DNA of 64,000 bases, from NCBI RefSeq assembly GCF_040372165.1, contig NZ_BAABWG010000004.1, forward strand, positions 186,001 to 250,000, written 5' to 3'. Source of the DNA: Hydrogenophaga sp040372165 (lineage in GTDB: Bacteria; Pseudomonadota; Gammaproteobacteria; Burkholderiales; Burkholderiaceae_C). This document shows, one piece after another, positions 29,219 to 39,800 of the stretch. Position numbers and translations under genes: made by a program. The notes under the pieces were generated by a model. It did no database searches and had not been told where the DNA came from. It saw nothing but the letters and a program-made list of their open reading frames with translations. Position 1 is the first letter of the stretch. Each line of letters begins with the position of its first letter.

Positions 29219-30634
29219 TCAGCTGCGCGTTGGCTCCCGCATGGTCACGAACTCTTCCGCTGCGGTGGGATGGATGCCAATGGTGGAGTCGAAGACAGCC
29301 TTGGTGGCTCCCGCACGCATGGCCACGGCAAAGCCCTGCACGATTTCTCCTGCGTCCTCACCCACCATGTGAAGGCCGACCACGCGGTCGGACGAGGCGT
29401 CCACGATCAGCTTCATCAAGGTGCGCTCCGTACTGCCTGACAAGGTGTGCTTGAGAGCGCGAAACTCGCTTCGGAAAACAGCGATGCTGGTGAACTTCTC
29501 TCTCGCTTCTTCTTCCGTATACCCGACGGTGCCAATGTTGGGATGGGTGAACACGGCGGTGGGAATGAAGTCGTAATCCATGCTGCGCGCTGCCTTGCCG
29601 GCAACCGGCCCAAACAGCTCGTCGACCACTACCATTGCTTCGCCCAGGGCCACCGGCGTGAGCTGTACCCGGTTGGTGACATCGCCGACGGCGTAGATGG
29701 ACGGGACATTGGTCTGGTAGCGCTCGTTGACGATGACCTCCCCCTGGCCGCCCTGGTTGACGCCCACAGTGTCCAGACCCATGCCTTCCACATTGGGCCT
29801 GCGACCGGTGGCATAGAGCACGGCATCGGCATGAACCTTTGCTCCGCCCTCAAGCTCGACAACGTAGGCGGCATCAGCACCCGCGCCGGACTCAGTGACG
29901 CACACCACATCGGTTCCGAGCTGGATATCCACGCCGGACTTGGCGATCTCGGCCGACACAAAGTGCCGGATCTCGTCGTCAAAGCCTCGCAGAATCTGCT
30001 CGCCCCGATACAGCAGTGACACCTGAGACCCCAGGCCCTGAAAGATGCTGGCGAACTCGCAGGCGATGTACCCGCCACCCACCACGACCAGTTTTTGCGG
30101 AAAGGGGTGAAGGTCAAACATGTCGTCGGACGTGATGACGTGCTCTCTGCCCTGAAAGTGTGGAACAAACGGTGTGCCACCAGTGGCAATGAGAATGTTC
30201 CTGGCAGTGAACGACTGATGCCCCGGGTTGCCCTCCTGGCTCAGCGTGGCCAGCGTCACGGCATGTTCGCCATCGATGCGGGCAAAACCATTGAGCACGG
30301 TCACGCCGGCGCCGCGCAGCATCTGGTCGTAAACACCATTGAGGCGGCTGATCTCCTTGCCTCTTTGCTGCTTGAGTCTTTCCCAGTCAAGTGAAGGGGG
30401 CTGAAGCGACCATCCAAAGCCTGCCGCTTCGGCAAAGGCGTCGTGGTAGTGCGCCGCATAGCTGTAGAGCTTCTTGGGAATGCAGCCCACATTGACGCAT
30501 GTGCCACCGAGGCCGTCGACACCAAGGGTCTCGGCCATGGCAACCCGCGCGCCACGCTGCGCAGCCATGCGCGCTGCGCGCACACCGCCGCTGCCGCCAC
30601 CAATCACAAACAGGTCAAAGTCGAATTCGCGCAT
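29219..30634 (-). CDS. gor: Glutathione-disulfide reductase
   Basis: NADPH-dependent flavoenzyme that regenerates reduced glutathione. 471 residues. FAD-binding VIGGGSGGVRAARMAA, redox disulfide GGTCVNVGCIPKK (Cys46/Cys51), NAD(P)-binding VVGGGYIACEFASIFQGLG and C-terminal IGIHPTAAEEFVTM with the catalytic His are all present. Convergent with the DUF4010 gene, 22-base gap. Confidence 0.96.
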   Translation of the reverse strand: MREFDFDLFVIGGGSGGVRAARMAAQRGARVAMAETLGVDGLGGTCVNVGCIPKKLYSYAAHYHDAFAEAAGFGWSLQPPSLDWERLKQQRGKEISRLNGVYDQMLRGAGVTVLNGFARIDGEHAVTLATLSQEGNPGHQSFTARNILIATGGTPFVPHFQGREHVITSDDMFDLHPFPQKLVVVGGGYIACEFASIFQGLGSQVSLLYRGEQILRGFDDEIRHFVSAEIAKSGVDIQLGTDVVCVTESGAGADAAYVVELEGGAKVHADAVLYATGRRPNVEGMGLDTVGVNQGGQGEVIVNERYQTNVPSIYAVGDVTNRVQLTPVALGEAMVVVDELFGPVAGKAARSMDYDFIPTAVFTHPNIGTVGYTEEEAREKFTSIAVFRSEFRALKHTLSGSTERTLMKLIVDASSDRVVGLHMVGEDAGEIVQGFAVAMRAGATKAVFDSTIGIHPTAAEEFVTMREPTRS

Positions 30635-30759
30635 GGAGTCCTTTGGTGTTGAAATGTCCCGAAGCCTTGTCTTCGCATGGGTTTTCGGTTCATCTTAGCG
30701 CCGCTCGCACGCGCTTGCGGGGCAGCAGCATCATGCCCCCGCCGCCCGTCAGGGCGGAT

Positions 30760-31305
30760 TCACTCGTCCTGCACTTCCTGTTGCCTGGATTGCTGGACGG
30801 CTCGCCGCTTGGCCATCTCGCGTCCCATGCCAACGGTGTCGATGCCTTCCAGCCGCTTCTTGGCTTCGGGATAGGCGATCGACTCTTCGAGCAAAAGGTG
30901 GTCGGCGTACAGCGCTTCAAACACATCGAGTGCATGACGCAACTCCATGGGGTCAAACCACAGATTGCCGCTGGTGGCCGCTTCCAGAGATGGTGCGATC
31001 TGGATCCAGTTTTCTTCCAGCCAGCCGTGGTCTTGCGTCAGGTGCTGTGCTGCCTGGACCACATTGGCATCTTCGCTGCCGAGCAGGGAAGGAAAGACGT
31101 GCTTTTCCTCGTCGAGGTGATGCTGACGGGCTTCGGTGTTGAAGAAATCGAGCACCTCGCGCGCCATTTCGCGTGTGGCCTGATTCAGACCGTCCGACTC
31201 AATGGCGTCGACCAAGGCATGAAGTTGTTTGATCTGGCGCTGAATTTCGCGGTGGGTGTCATCCAGGAACTCAAAGACGTCAATGGATACGGTGGCTGTA
31301 TTCAT
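30760..31305 (-). CDS. Hemerythrin-domain protein
   Basis: 181 residues, four-helix hemerythrin-like fold. Iron-ligand candidates are the His and Glu residues of DDTHREIQRQIKQL, QHHLDEEKHVFPSL, LTQDHGWLEENW and YADHLLLEESIAYPEAKKRL. A diiron O2/NO-binding or iron-handling role is likely. ATG 31305 is preceded by AAGGAG. It stands alone. Confidence 0.88.
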   Translation of the reverse strand: MNTATVSIDVFEFLDDTHREIQRQIKQLHALVDAIESDGLNQATREMAREVLDFFNTEARQHHLDEEKHVFPSLLGSEDANVVQAAQHLTQDHGWLEENWIQIAPSLEAATSGNLWFDPMELRHALDVFEALYADHLLLEESIAYPEAKKRLEGIDTVGMGREMAKRRAVQQSRQQEVQDE

Positions 31306-31381
31306 TTCGCGCTCCTTCTACGCTGTCAGTTGAGTTCCATTATTCAAAGCATCGGGGGCCTCACTTTGATCTGGCGCAAAC

Positions 31382-31414
31382 AAAAAGCCGGGCGTCCCTT
31401 TCGGTGCGCCCGGC
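31382..31414 (-). terminator. Rho-independent terminator after the 3-hydroxybutyryl-CoA dehydrogenase gene
   Basis: On the minus strand GCCGGGCG pairs with CGCCCGGC around a 12-base loop, followed by TTTTT. It lies about 60 bases after the stop at 31476 and separates the dehydrogenase from the hemerythrin gene. Confidence 0.9.
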
Positions 31415-31475
31415 AGCTGCCAGTCGATCTGGAGGATTTGAGTTTTAAGTCATTGAATTCAAATAACTTTTTCGA

Positions 31476-32327
31476 TCAATACGTGTAGACGCCTCGGCCG
31501 GTCTTGCGACCCAGCCAGCCGGCCTCCACCATCTCGCGCAGCAGGGGGCAGGCGCGGTATTTGGAGTCGGCAAAGCCTTCGAAATACACGTCCATGACCG
31601 CCAGGCAAACATCCAGGCCTACCAGGTCAGCCAGGGCAAGCGGGCCGATGGGGTGGTTGCAGCCCAGCTTCATGCCCTCGTCGATTTCCTCTGGTGTGGC
31701 CAGGCCCTCAGCCAGCACGAAGAAGGCCTCGTTGATCATGGGAACCAGCAAGCGGTTGACGACAAACCCGGGAGCATTCTTGACCGTGATCGGGGTCTTG
31801 CCCAGATCCGTCGCCAACTGGCGCACGGCATCATGGGTGGCATCGCTGGTCTGCAGGCCGCGGATCAGTTCCACCAGCGCCATCATGGGCACGGGGTTGA
31901 AGAAATGCATGCCGATGAACCGGTCGGCGCGTTGCGTGCTGGCAGCGAGCTTGGTGATGGAGATGGAGCTCGTGTTGCTGGCCAGGATCACGTCGGGTGC
32001 CAGCATGTCGTCAAGCTGTTTGAGGATCTTGAGTTTGACCGGCTCGTTCTCTGTCGCGGCCTCGATGACGATGTCAGCCTGTTTGAAGGCCTCATAGCTG
32101 GTTGACGCCGTGATTCGAGCCAGTGCTGCCTCCTTGTCAGCCTCGCTGATCTTCTCTTTTTTGATCAGGCGGTCGAGGCTGCCGGAAATGGTCTTCATGG
32201 CCTTGTCGATCGCCTCCTGGGCGATATCGACCATGACCACTTTGAGGCCACTGGTGGCACACGCTTGCGCGATGCCGTTGCCCATGGTGCCTGAGCCGAC
32301 AATGCCCACGGTTTGAATGACGCTCAT
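31476..32327 (-). CDS. 3-hydroxybutyryl-CoA dehydrogenase
   Basis: Oxidises or forms 3-hydroxybutyryl-CoA with NAD(H). 283 residues, the usual single-domain-pair size. N-terminal VGIVGSGTMGNGIAQACA Rossmann motif, catalytic His-containing FIGMHFFNPVPMM, ENEPVKLKI with the Glu, and the C-terminal dimerisation domain (GMKLGCNHPIGPLALADLVGLD). Clear AGGAGA upstream of ATG 32327. Likely in fatty-acid, butanoate or PHA-precursor metabolism; Hbd and PaaH cannot be separated here. Confidence 0.93.
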   Translation of the reverse strand: MSVIQTVGIVGSGTMGNGIAQACATSGLKVVMVDIAQEAIDKAMKTISGSLDRLIKKEKISEADKEAALARITASTSYEAFKQADIVIEAATENEPVKLKILKQLDDMLAPDVILASNTSSISITKLAASTQRADRFIGMHFFNPVPMMALVELIRGLQTSDATHDAVRQLATDLGKTPITVKNAPGFVVNRLLVPMINEAFFVLAEGLATPEEIDEGMKLGCNHPIGPLALADLVGLDVCLAVMDVYFEGFADSKYRACPLLREMVEAGWLGRKTGRGVYTY

Positions 32328-32668
32328 CTCGGTGTTCTCCTGTTTTCGTGTTCGTATGAAAGATGGATGAATGGTTGGTTGGGTTGGGTGCCAAAGGAGC
32401 TGAAAAAGGCCAGCCCTTCTTTGCTCTCCATTTTGCCTTCTTGGTTGCCAGACGACGAGCCCATGCCGGCACCGGTATGGCAGACATGCCTGCCCGGTGT
32501 TGACGCAGATGCAATGCGCCTTCCTGTCGTCCTAGACGCGGCTGCCTACTGCGAGAGCAAGGCCTGTGCTACCTTGAAACCAAGGTGAGCGCTGGCCCAT
32601 GACTGGCGGTAGTCCGGCAGGTATTGTCCTGCCAGCGCTTGACTCGCGAATGACAAAGTGGGGACATC
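32328..32668. other. Divergent intergenic region with nested inverted repeats
   Basis: 341 bases between the hbd-type and GMC genes, with no supported gene. AGCGCTGGC at 32588-32596 can pair with GCCAGCGCT at 32631-32639, and GGCAGG at 32616-32621 can pair with CCTGCC at 32628-32633. The two pairings share bases 32631-32633, so they are mutually exclusive. They lie in the probable 5' leader of the GMC oxidoreductase gene. Confidence 0.5.
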
Positions 32669-34318
32669 ATGTTTGACTACATCGTGGTCGGAGGAGGCTC
32701 TGCAGGCTGTGTGCTTGCGGGGCGCCTGAGCGAAGACCCGGCGATCAAGGTGGCGCTGCTGGAAGCAGGGCCTGCTGACAGCAGCGTGTTGGTGCACTGC
32801 CCTGCCGGTCTTGCGGTGATGGCCAGGACGGGGCAGGCCAACTGGGCTTACGAGACAGTGCCACAAGCGGGATTGAATGGGCGTCAGGGCTATCAGCCCC
32901 GAGGAAAGGTGCTGGGCGGCTCCAGCTCCATCAACGCCATGATCTACACCCGCGGCCATCGGCAGGATTACGACCAATGGGCTCGCGAGGGATGTCCGGG
33001 CTGGTCGTACGACGAGGTATTGCCCTATTTCAAGCGGGCAGAGCACAACGAGAGAGGGGGCAACGCGTGGCACGGCACCGGCGGGCCACTCAACGTGATG
33101 GACCTGCGCAGCCCCAATCCATTGCTCACGTCGTTCATGGCGGCCGGTGAGCAGGCGGGCCACCGTCTCAACGATGATTTCAATGGCCCGGAGCAGGAAG
33201 GAATCGGTGCCTATCAGGTGACCCACCGTAACGGAGAGCGCTTCAGCGCAGCCAAGGCATACTTGACGCCGCACCTGGGCAGACCCAACCTCACAGTGGT
33301 CACCAATGTCATGGTCACAAAGGTCATGACCGACTCCGGCGATGGAGAAGTGGCAGCCGCTGGTGTGATGTACCGTGCCGAAGGTGGGCGCGGTGAAGAG
33401 ACGCAGATTCGTCTCAACCCGGGAGGCGAGGTGCTGCTCAGTGCTGGTGCCATCGGTTCGCCTCAGCTGCTGATGCTCTCTGGCCTGGGACCTGCAGACC
33501 ACCTGAACGCACTGGGGATACCGTTGGTGCTGGATATGCCTGGCGTCGGAGGCAACCTGCACGATCATGTGGATGTGACCATGGTGGTCAATGCGCCGGC
33601 GCTCACGGATACGTTTGGCCTGTCCCTGACGGGCGTGCTCAAAGGAGCAAAGGGCGTGGCCGACTGGCACTCGCGGCGCGATGGCATGCTCACCACCAAT
33701 TTTGCCGAGGCTGGCGGCTTCATCAAGAGCGCTCCGGGGGAACCCATTCCTGATTTGCAACTGCACCTCGTCGTGGGCAAGCTTGTGGATCATGGTCGCA
33801 AGACCGCGTTTGGACATGGCTACTCCTGCCATGTTTGTCTGCTAAGGCCGTTGAGCCGGGGGAGCGTGCGGCTGGCCAGCGCTGATCCAGGTGTGGCCCC
33901 TCTGATAGATCCGGCTTTTCTCTCAGACCCTGATGATGTGGCCCGCTTGGTGCTGGGCTTCAAGCGCGTGCGGGAAATCATGGGCCAGCAGGCGCTCACT
34001 CAATGGGGCGGGACGGAATCGGCCACTTCGGCGTGGGCAAACAGCGATGCTGAGATAGAGGCCTTTTTGCGCGACCATGCAGACACCATCTACCACCCTG
34101 TGGGCAGCTGCCGAATGGGATCGGATGCTGGTGCTGTGGTTTCGCCAAGGCTGAAGGTCTCGGGCATGTCGGGGCTGCGGGTGGTGGACGCGTCTGTCAT
34201 GCCCAGCATCGTCGGGGGCAACACGAATGCCCCTGTGATCATGATGGCCGAGAAGGCAGTGGATATGATTCGGGAAGACCGCCTGGCGCTGGCAGGCCTG
34301 GCAGAAGCCAGTGCCTGA
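32669..34318 (+). CDS. GMC-family FAD-dependent oxidoreductase (alcohol/choline dehydrogenase type)
   Basis: 549 residues. FAD-binding YIVVGGGSAGCVLAGRLSE at the N-terminus, GMC signature 1 GGSSSINAMIYTRGHRQDYD, signature 2 GAIGSPQLLMLSGLGP, and C-terminal active site HPVGSCRMG and GGNTNAP. The features fit both choline dehydrogenase (BetA) and AlkJ-type membrane alcohol dehydrogenases; without bet neighbours the alcohol-dehydrogenase reading is preferred. No signal peptide. It is followed 51 bases later by an ABM protein, probably in the same operon. Confidence 0.9.
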   Translation: MFDYIVVGGGSAGCVLAGRLSEDPAIKVALLEAGPADSSVLVHCPAGLAVMARTGQANWAYETVPQAGLNGRQGYQPRGKVLGGSSSINAMIYTRGHRQDYDQWAREGCPGWSYDEVLPYFKRAEHNERGGNAWHGTGGPLNVMDLRSPNPLLTSFMAAGEQAGHRLNDDFNGPEQEGIGAYQVTHRNGERFSAAKAYLTPHLGRPNLTVVTNVMVTKVMTDSGDGEVAAAGVMYRAEGGRGEETQIRLNPGGEVLLSAGAIGSPQLLMLSGLGPADHLNALGIPLVLDMPGVGGNLHDHVDVTMVVNAPALTDTFGLSLTGVLKGAKGVADWHSRRDGMLTTNFAEAGGFIKSAPGEPIPDLQLHLVVGKLVDHGRKTAFGHGYSCHVCLLRPLSRGSVRLASADPGVAPLIDPAFLSDPDDVARLVLGFKRVREIMGQQALTQWGGTESATSAWANSDAEIEAFLRDHADTIYHPVGSCRMGSDAGAVVSPRLKVSGMSGLRVVDASVMPSIVGGNTNAPVIMMAEKAVDMIREDRLALAGLAEASA

Positions 34319-34369
34319 TGCCCTTCCGGCGGGAAGAAGCACACTTTTCACCGAACAGGAGACCACACC

Positions 34370-34675
34370 ATGATTCTCGAGCTGGCCGATATCCGCATTG
34401 ACGTTGACAAAGCTGCCGAGTTTGAAAAGGCCATCGTCCACGGCGTCGAGACCGTCATTTCCAAGTCGCCGGGTTTCAGTGGTTACAAGGTCAACCGCAG
34501 CATTGAAAGTCCGGACCGGTTTGTTCTGATGATCTACTGGGCAACCCTGGAAGACCACACAGTGACCTTCCGCGGATCAGAGGCGTTTACCGCTTGGCGG
34601 GCGATTGTCGGGCCTTACTTCGCGCAGGCTCCTGTGGTGGAACACTTGGCTCTCGTGGCGAAATCGGAAGACTGA
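34370..34675 (+). CDS. Antibiotic biosynthesis monooxygenase (ABM) domain protein
   Basis: 101 residues, a single dimeric ferredoxin-like ABM domain: LADIRIDVDKAAEFEKA, FSGYKVNRSIESPDRFVLMIYWATLEDHTVTFRGSEAFTAW motifs. Homologues include monooxygenases, haem-degrading enzymes and proteins of unknown role. ATG 34370 is preceded by AACAGGAG. Its last 61 bases lie antisense to the 3' end of the protease gene. Confidence 0.85.
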   Translation: MILELADIRIDVDKAAEFEKAIVHGVETVISKSPGFSGYKVNRSIESPDRFVLMIYWATLEDHTVTFRGSEAFTAWRAIVGPYFAQAPVVEHLALVAKSED

Positions 34676-36441
34676 CGCGACACGTTCGACACAGTCATGC
34701 TGGTGTGCAGTCTGCGGACGTGGTCCCGGAAGCTGCTTGCCTCGATACGTGTAGGCCTGCGGTTCTGAACCCAGCGTGGCTTGTGAGTTGTTTCCGTGTC
34801 TTTCAGGCGGAAGTTGGCGGTGACAGTCTGGCTCTTGTCCATGTCCAGTACGCAAGCGCCTGTTCCAGAGCAAGCGCCAGCCCAACCTACAAAGTCGGAA
34901 TTGCTGACGGGCGTGGCATTGAGCGTGACGGTCTTGCTGGTGGTGTAGGCCTGCTCGCAGTCGCCGCCGCAGAGAATGTCGCCATTTGTCGAAGTCACCA
35001 TGCCGGCGCCGAGGCCGCCCAGGTTGACTTGCAACTTTCGTTCGACCGTCTGGACGAATCCAAGATGAAGACTGGGCAGTTCTGTTTCTGTTCCACCCGG
35101 TCGTGTGTCGTTCACCGACAGCGAGCCAGAACGAAGCGCACTCAGTCCATCCTCGACCGAGATGCCTGGGTGCGCTTCTGTCAGAAGAGCCCATGCCCCG
35201 GCGACATGCGGTGCAGCCATGGAGGTGCCGCTCCAGGACTGATAGCCGCCGCCGGGTACGGAAGAGCGGATGTAGCTGCCGGGCGCCAGCAAGTCGACAA
35301 AGCTGGCGATATTGGAATACGAGGCGATGCCACCGAGGCCTTGTGCGCAGCGTGAAGCATCCGGGCCGGTATCGCACACCGCGCCGACGCTGATGGCGCT
35401 GGAGACACAGGCGGGTGCGGAAATGGAGTCGGTGTAGCCGTCGTTGCCGCTGGCGATGATAGTTGCAATGCCGACCGAGCGAAGGTTGTCAACGGCGGCC
35501 TTGAACGCGGAACGGCCGGAGTCACATTGGCTGTAATAGCGGCCACCGCCCAGGCTCATGTTCACCGAGGCAATGTCGTAGGAGTTGCGAAGCTCATAGA
35601 CCCGTTCCAGGCCCTTGATCTGGTCGCTGGTATAGGACATGACTGCGCTGCTGTTCGGAAACCAGCTGAATACCTGAATGGCAATGAGTTTGGCGTCTGG
35701 GGCCACGCCCTGCGTGTCGGCGCTTCCGCCATTGCCAGCGACGATGCCACCCACGTGGGTACCGTGTGAACATCCGGCAGAGGTGTAGCTGCATGCCTGA
35801 CCCGACCCGGACGCCGTGCTTTCGCTGACTTTTCCGGGGCAGACCGACTCGACGTAGTTGCTGTAGTTGGTGGAATAGCAGGCTTCCGAGACCACTTTGC
35901 CAGCCAGCATCGGGTGCGTCTTGTCCACACCGGTGTCGAGAACGGCCACCGTCTTGCCAGCGCCACGGTAGCCCTGGCTCCATGCCTCGGTGGCGCCCAC
36001 CTGCTCTGTGCTTTGTGCCAGTGCCATGGGTACCGCCTCGTCTTCTTCGATCGTTGCAACCTGATCGGAAGCGCGCAGCCGGGCCAGCGCGTTGGCGTCC
36101 ACTGACGCCACCATGTGGGGAACCGTATTGAACTTCGCCAGGACCTTGCTGCCACCAAGTGCCAGGGTCGTGCTCGCCAGCTTGTTCTGTGCCTGCTTCA
36201 GCTTGGCTCGCTGGTCGGCGATGGCTTTGTTTGAGAGTTGACCTTCGGGCGCGACATCCACGTTGAGCCCGATGATGACGCGAACCTCACCTTCGGTGGC
36301 CACTTTGTTGGCCAGGGCCTCAATGCGGGTGTTGGGCACTTGTTGAGCCAAAGCGGAGCACGCCATCACCGACGCGGTCACACCAGTCAGAAGGCGGGTG
36401 ATTGTGGCGCGACCGGCAAAAGAGGTGAAGGTTTTGATCAT
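34615..36441 (-). CDS. Secreted S8 (subtilisin-like) serine protease
   Basis: 608 residues from ATG 36441. Sec signal peptide (about 1-33, ending ACSALAQ), inhibitor I9-like propeptide (about 50-140) and an S8 catalytic domain. The triad is Asp169 (VAVLDTGVD), His226 (SHGTHVGG) and Ser407 (SGTSMAAPHVAG). A C-terminal InlB/flg_new-like beta repeat follows (residues about 475-540, ending TVTANF). The last 55 or so residues have no recognisable fold and run antisense into the ABM gene. Several Cys pairs suit an extracellular enzyme. Good AGGAG before the start. Confidence 0.93.
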   Translation of the reverse strand: MIKTFTSFAGRATITRLLTGVTASVMACSALAQQVPNTRIEALANKVATEGEVRVIIGLNVDVAPEGQLSNKAIADQRAKLKQAQNKLASTTLALGGSKVLAKFNTVPHMVASVDANALARLRASDQVATIEEDEAVPMALAQSTEQVGATEAWSQGYRGAGKTVAVLDTGVDKTHPMLAGKVVSEACYSTNYSNYVESVCPGKVSESTASGSGQACSYTSAGCSHGTHVGGIVAGNGGSADTQGVAPDAKLIAIQVFSWFPNSSAVMSYTSDQIKGLERVYELRNSYDIASVNMSLGGGRYYSQCDSGRSAFKAAVDNLRSVGIATIIASGNDGYTDSISAPACVSSAISVGAVCDTGPDASRCAQGLGGIASYSNIASFVDLLAPGSYIRSSVPGGGYQSWSGTSMAAPHVAGAWALLTEAHPGISVEDGLSALRSGSLSVNDTRPGGTETELPSLHLGFVQTVERKLQVNLGGLGAGMVTSTNGDILCGGDCEQAYTTSKTVTLNATPVSNSDFVGWAGACSGTGACVLDMDKSQTVTANFRLKDTETTHKPRWVQNRRPTRIEASSFRDHVRRLHTSMTVSNVSRQSSDFATRAKCSTTGACAK

Positions 36442-36888
36442 GTGAGGCTCCTTGGACCCCACATTGCTTGGCGAATGTTTGGGGCACTGAAACCTCTATC
36501 GACCTGCCTGTTTGGCTTTGGAGTGCGCCAAAGGTATGCACATTTCCACCGCCAACGGCGATATCAAGCGATAAAGCGGTCTGCAGGCGATCTGAAGAAC
36601 TGAGGGGAAAATCACCCCTTTGTTTTTCCTTTAGAAATCTGTGGAATTGTTCACGCCGTTTTCGGCCTGCCCCGCTTTTGAGCGTGTATCAGCCGGTGTT
36701 TGAATGCCAGGCTATACGCCAAAGGTTGTATTTGTTCCGTGCCCATCAAACCAATGCAGGACATTCAGGCACGGCTGGCGTTGAATTCGAACCGATCCAG
36801 TCCCCTTGAATTACCGCGGGGCTTCGTGTGGGGTGGTGCCTGTGCCAGCTGGGGCGCCAATGCGGCTGAAGGCGTCCGTCCTCTGTGA
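36442..36888. other. Intergenic region upstream of the protease gene
   Basis: 447 bases with no supported gene. It must hold the protease promoter on the minus strand. A weak 5-bp hairpin with a T-rich tail (36603-36628) reads like a plus-strand terminator, but no plus-strand gene feeds it. I see no riboswitch or tRNA. Confidence 0.5.
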
Positions 36889-39800
36889 TTAGCTGGCTGC
36901 CGTCAGGTCCAGGTAGAAAGTGGTTCCCTTGCCCGGCTGGCTCTCGGCATGAATCTGGCCTCCCATGCGCTCGACCGCCTTACGGACCATGGCCAGGCCA
37001 ATCCCGGTACCTGGAATCTGGTCTTGCCGATGCAGTCGCTGGAACATGCCGAATATCCGGTCGTGGTGCTTCATGTCGAAGCCAATGCCGTTGTCAGAGA
37101 TTTGCAGACTGATTTCGTCGCCGCGGCGGGTCGCCTCGATGCGGACGACCGGTGCGCGCTCTTCGGGGATGAACTTCAGTGCGTTGTCGATCAGGTTGCG
37201 CAGTGCAATGGACAGGCCCTGGGGTTCCGCCTGGACGTTGAGTTCGCTGGGGATGTCCAGCTCAAGTGTGCCTTGACGGGCTGCCAGTTCATCGCGGAAG
37301 GGCTGCAGCACGGATTCGACCGTTGTGGCAATGTTCACAGATTCGGTTCGTTCGCTCATTTGCTGCATGCGCGAATAGGCCAGCAAGTCAGTCACCAGAT
37401 TGGACATGTGCATGGTGGCCTTCTGGATGCGTTGCAAGTACGCCCGTCCTTCTTCATCCAGTTGCTGGGCATGCTCTTCGAGCAGCAGTGAACTGAAGCC
37501 CTCGATGCCCCGCAGTGGTGTGCGCAGATCGTGAGAAGCCGAATAGGTGAACGACTCGAGTTCACTGTTGACGACCGTCAGTTGCTGTACGCTCTCCTGG
37601 AGCTGAGCAGTCCGCTCGGCCACCTTCTGTTCCAGCCCCTCGGTCAGGTCACGAATCTGCTCTTCTGCTTCCGTCCGCATCCTGACGTTCACCAGCATGT
37701 TGGCAAACAGGCGAAGCAATGAAGTTTCCTCTTCGTCGTAGTCTCGCGTCTTCCGAACCGAATCCAGCCCGACGAAGCCCAGGCAGCGCTCTCCATTCAT
37801 CAAGGGCAGGGCCACCAGGCTGAGGATATCCTGCGAATGCAGAACATCACGAAGAGGCCCGGCGGGCAAGTCGTTGGCGTCAGGAATCAGGATTTCCTTG
37901 TCCATGCGGTGCTGGTCAGCCCAGGCAGGGAGCGTCGGGAAGGGGCGGCTTTGCACTTGTCCGAGTTCTGACTGAACCCCCGGTGCGCACCACTCGTGCG
38001 TGTTGATGGTCGTCTGTGCGTTGAAGTCGTAGTCGAACAGATAGGCCCGGTCCGCCTCGAAGAACCGGCCCATGTCACCCAATGCGTCATTGATCGCAGC
38101 CTGGGTGTCCTGCACGGGCAGGTTGATGAATCGGCTGGCCAGGCGGAAGAGCAGCAGCACGAAATCATTGAGCCGGGCACGGGCGTCCTGTGCTTCTTGT
38201 TGATCGGTGGTATCCCGCACCAGAAACATGCATTGCTCTGCGCCTGGCAGCCAGGCCAGCCGGGCGTTGAAATGATGTTGTCCGTCAGGGAGCTCGAGGT
38301 GGTAGTCGACTTCCTGGGCGCCATTTCGGTGTGCCAGAGCCATGGCGCCACGAAGCATGTCGGTGACGTCATCCGGCATGACGTCACCGAGAGCCTTGCC
38401 CAGGATCTCTTCCGGTTTGCGGTGAAGGCCTGCCTCGTGGCTGGTCTTGTAGAACACGAAGTGTTCGTCTGTGTCGATAACGAACAGCATGTCCTTGATG
38501 ACATCGAATACCTGTTCAAGTATGGCGCCGCGCTCGCTGGCTGCGTGCTCGGCTGCTCGCAGCTCAGTGATGTCCAGGTTGGACCCGACGTAGCCGATGA
38601 AGCGGTTGTCGGCGTCGTAGCGGGGGCGGCCCTGTTCCAGCAGCCATCGGTATTCGCCGTCATGGCGCTTCAGTCGGTACTCGATGCTGTAGGGCTGCCG
38701 GGCTTCAAACGCCGCATCGAACACGGCTTGGGATCGATCGTGGTCCAGTGGATGAATATCGCCGAGCCAGCCGACAGCGCATTCGGTCTGCAGGTCACGC
38801 AAAGTGAAGTCCAGCCATGCCTGGTTCACCCACTCCGTTTCCTTGTTTTCGTTCGTGGTCCAGAGCAGTGCCGGTGACGAGTTGGCCACCGTCTCCAGGT
38901 GCTTGAGAATCTGACGTTGGGCGTCTTCAAGCGCCTTGCGGTCGCTGATCTCAAAAGTGGTGCCGGACATGTAGGTGACCACACCGTTGGCGTCCCGAAG
39001 CCCGCTGGCTCTCGTGTCAAACCAGTGATAGTGACCTTGCGCATCTCGAGCCCGAAACTCGAGCCGATACGGAGCTTCATTCTTGAAGTAGCGTCGGAGA
39101 GCCAATCGAAGTCTGGGGAGATCTTCCGGATGTACCAGATCCATGAAGAGCTGTCCCATCTGTCCCTGTGGCGGTGCTGGATGGCCCAGCGAAACAAAGA
39201 ACTCGTCGCTGGGTTGAACAAAGCCCTTGCCAAAATCCCATTCCCAGACCTGACCATGTGCAGCAGCCAGCCGAAACCTGAGCTCACTGCGCTCAAGGGC
39301 GCGTTGATCCTGCTCCAGCTCGGTGACATCGCGGAACATCAGCAGCAGACAAGCACGACCATCCACCTCGACACGCTCGGCGCTGTAGCGCACATGAATC
39401 TCGCTGCCGTCGGGGCGCGTGCTCTTGCCTTCCCTGTTGCGCACCCTGACCCCGTGAGTCAGTGCCTTCAGCAGCTGTTCTCGTGTGCCAGCCGATCGCC
39501 ACAGGCCCAGTCCGGTTGCCGAGTGGCCGATCAGCTGTTCGCGACTGCGGCCGAACAGCTCACAGAATCCGTCGTTGACCAGTAGCAGCTGACCAGTTTC
39601 CCAATCGCCCAGAGACATGGCTTCGGGGGCTGCCTGAAACACCGATTCGAACAGGCGTTGAGTCGACCGTTGTCGGGCCTCCGCCTCAACCTTGGCGGTG
39701 ACATCGCGATTGAGCACCAGCACCGAGGGCGGATCGCCAACTGTGGCTGGCGCGCGTGTGAACCGGGCTTCCCATTGCCGGTCACCGTTTGGTCCGGCAT

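Noticed and set aside
36603..36628. AGGGG/CCCCT hairpin with T-rich tail as a plus-strand terminator
   Set aside because: The stem is only 5 bp, the T-run is interrupted, and no plus-strand gene lies upstream for nearly 2 kb.
36770..36800. GGTTCGAATTC on the minus strand resembling a tRNA T-loop
   Set aside because: The flanking bases do not form a 5-bp T-stem, and no acceptor, D or anticodon arms can be drawn.
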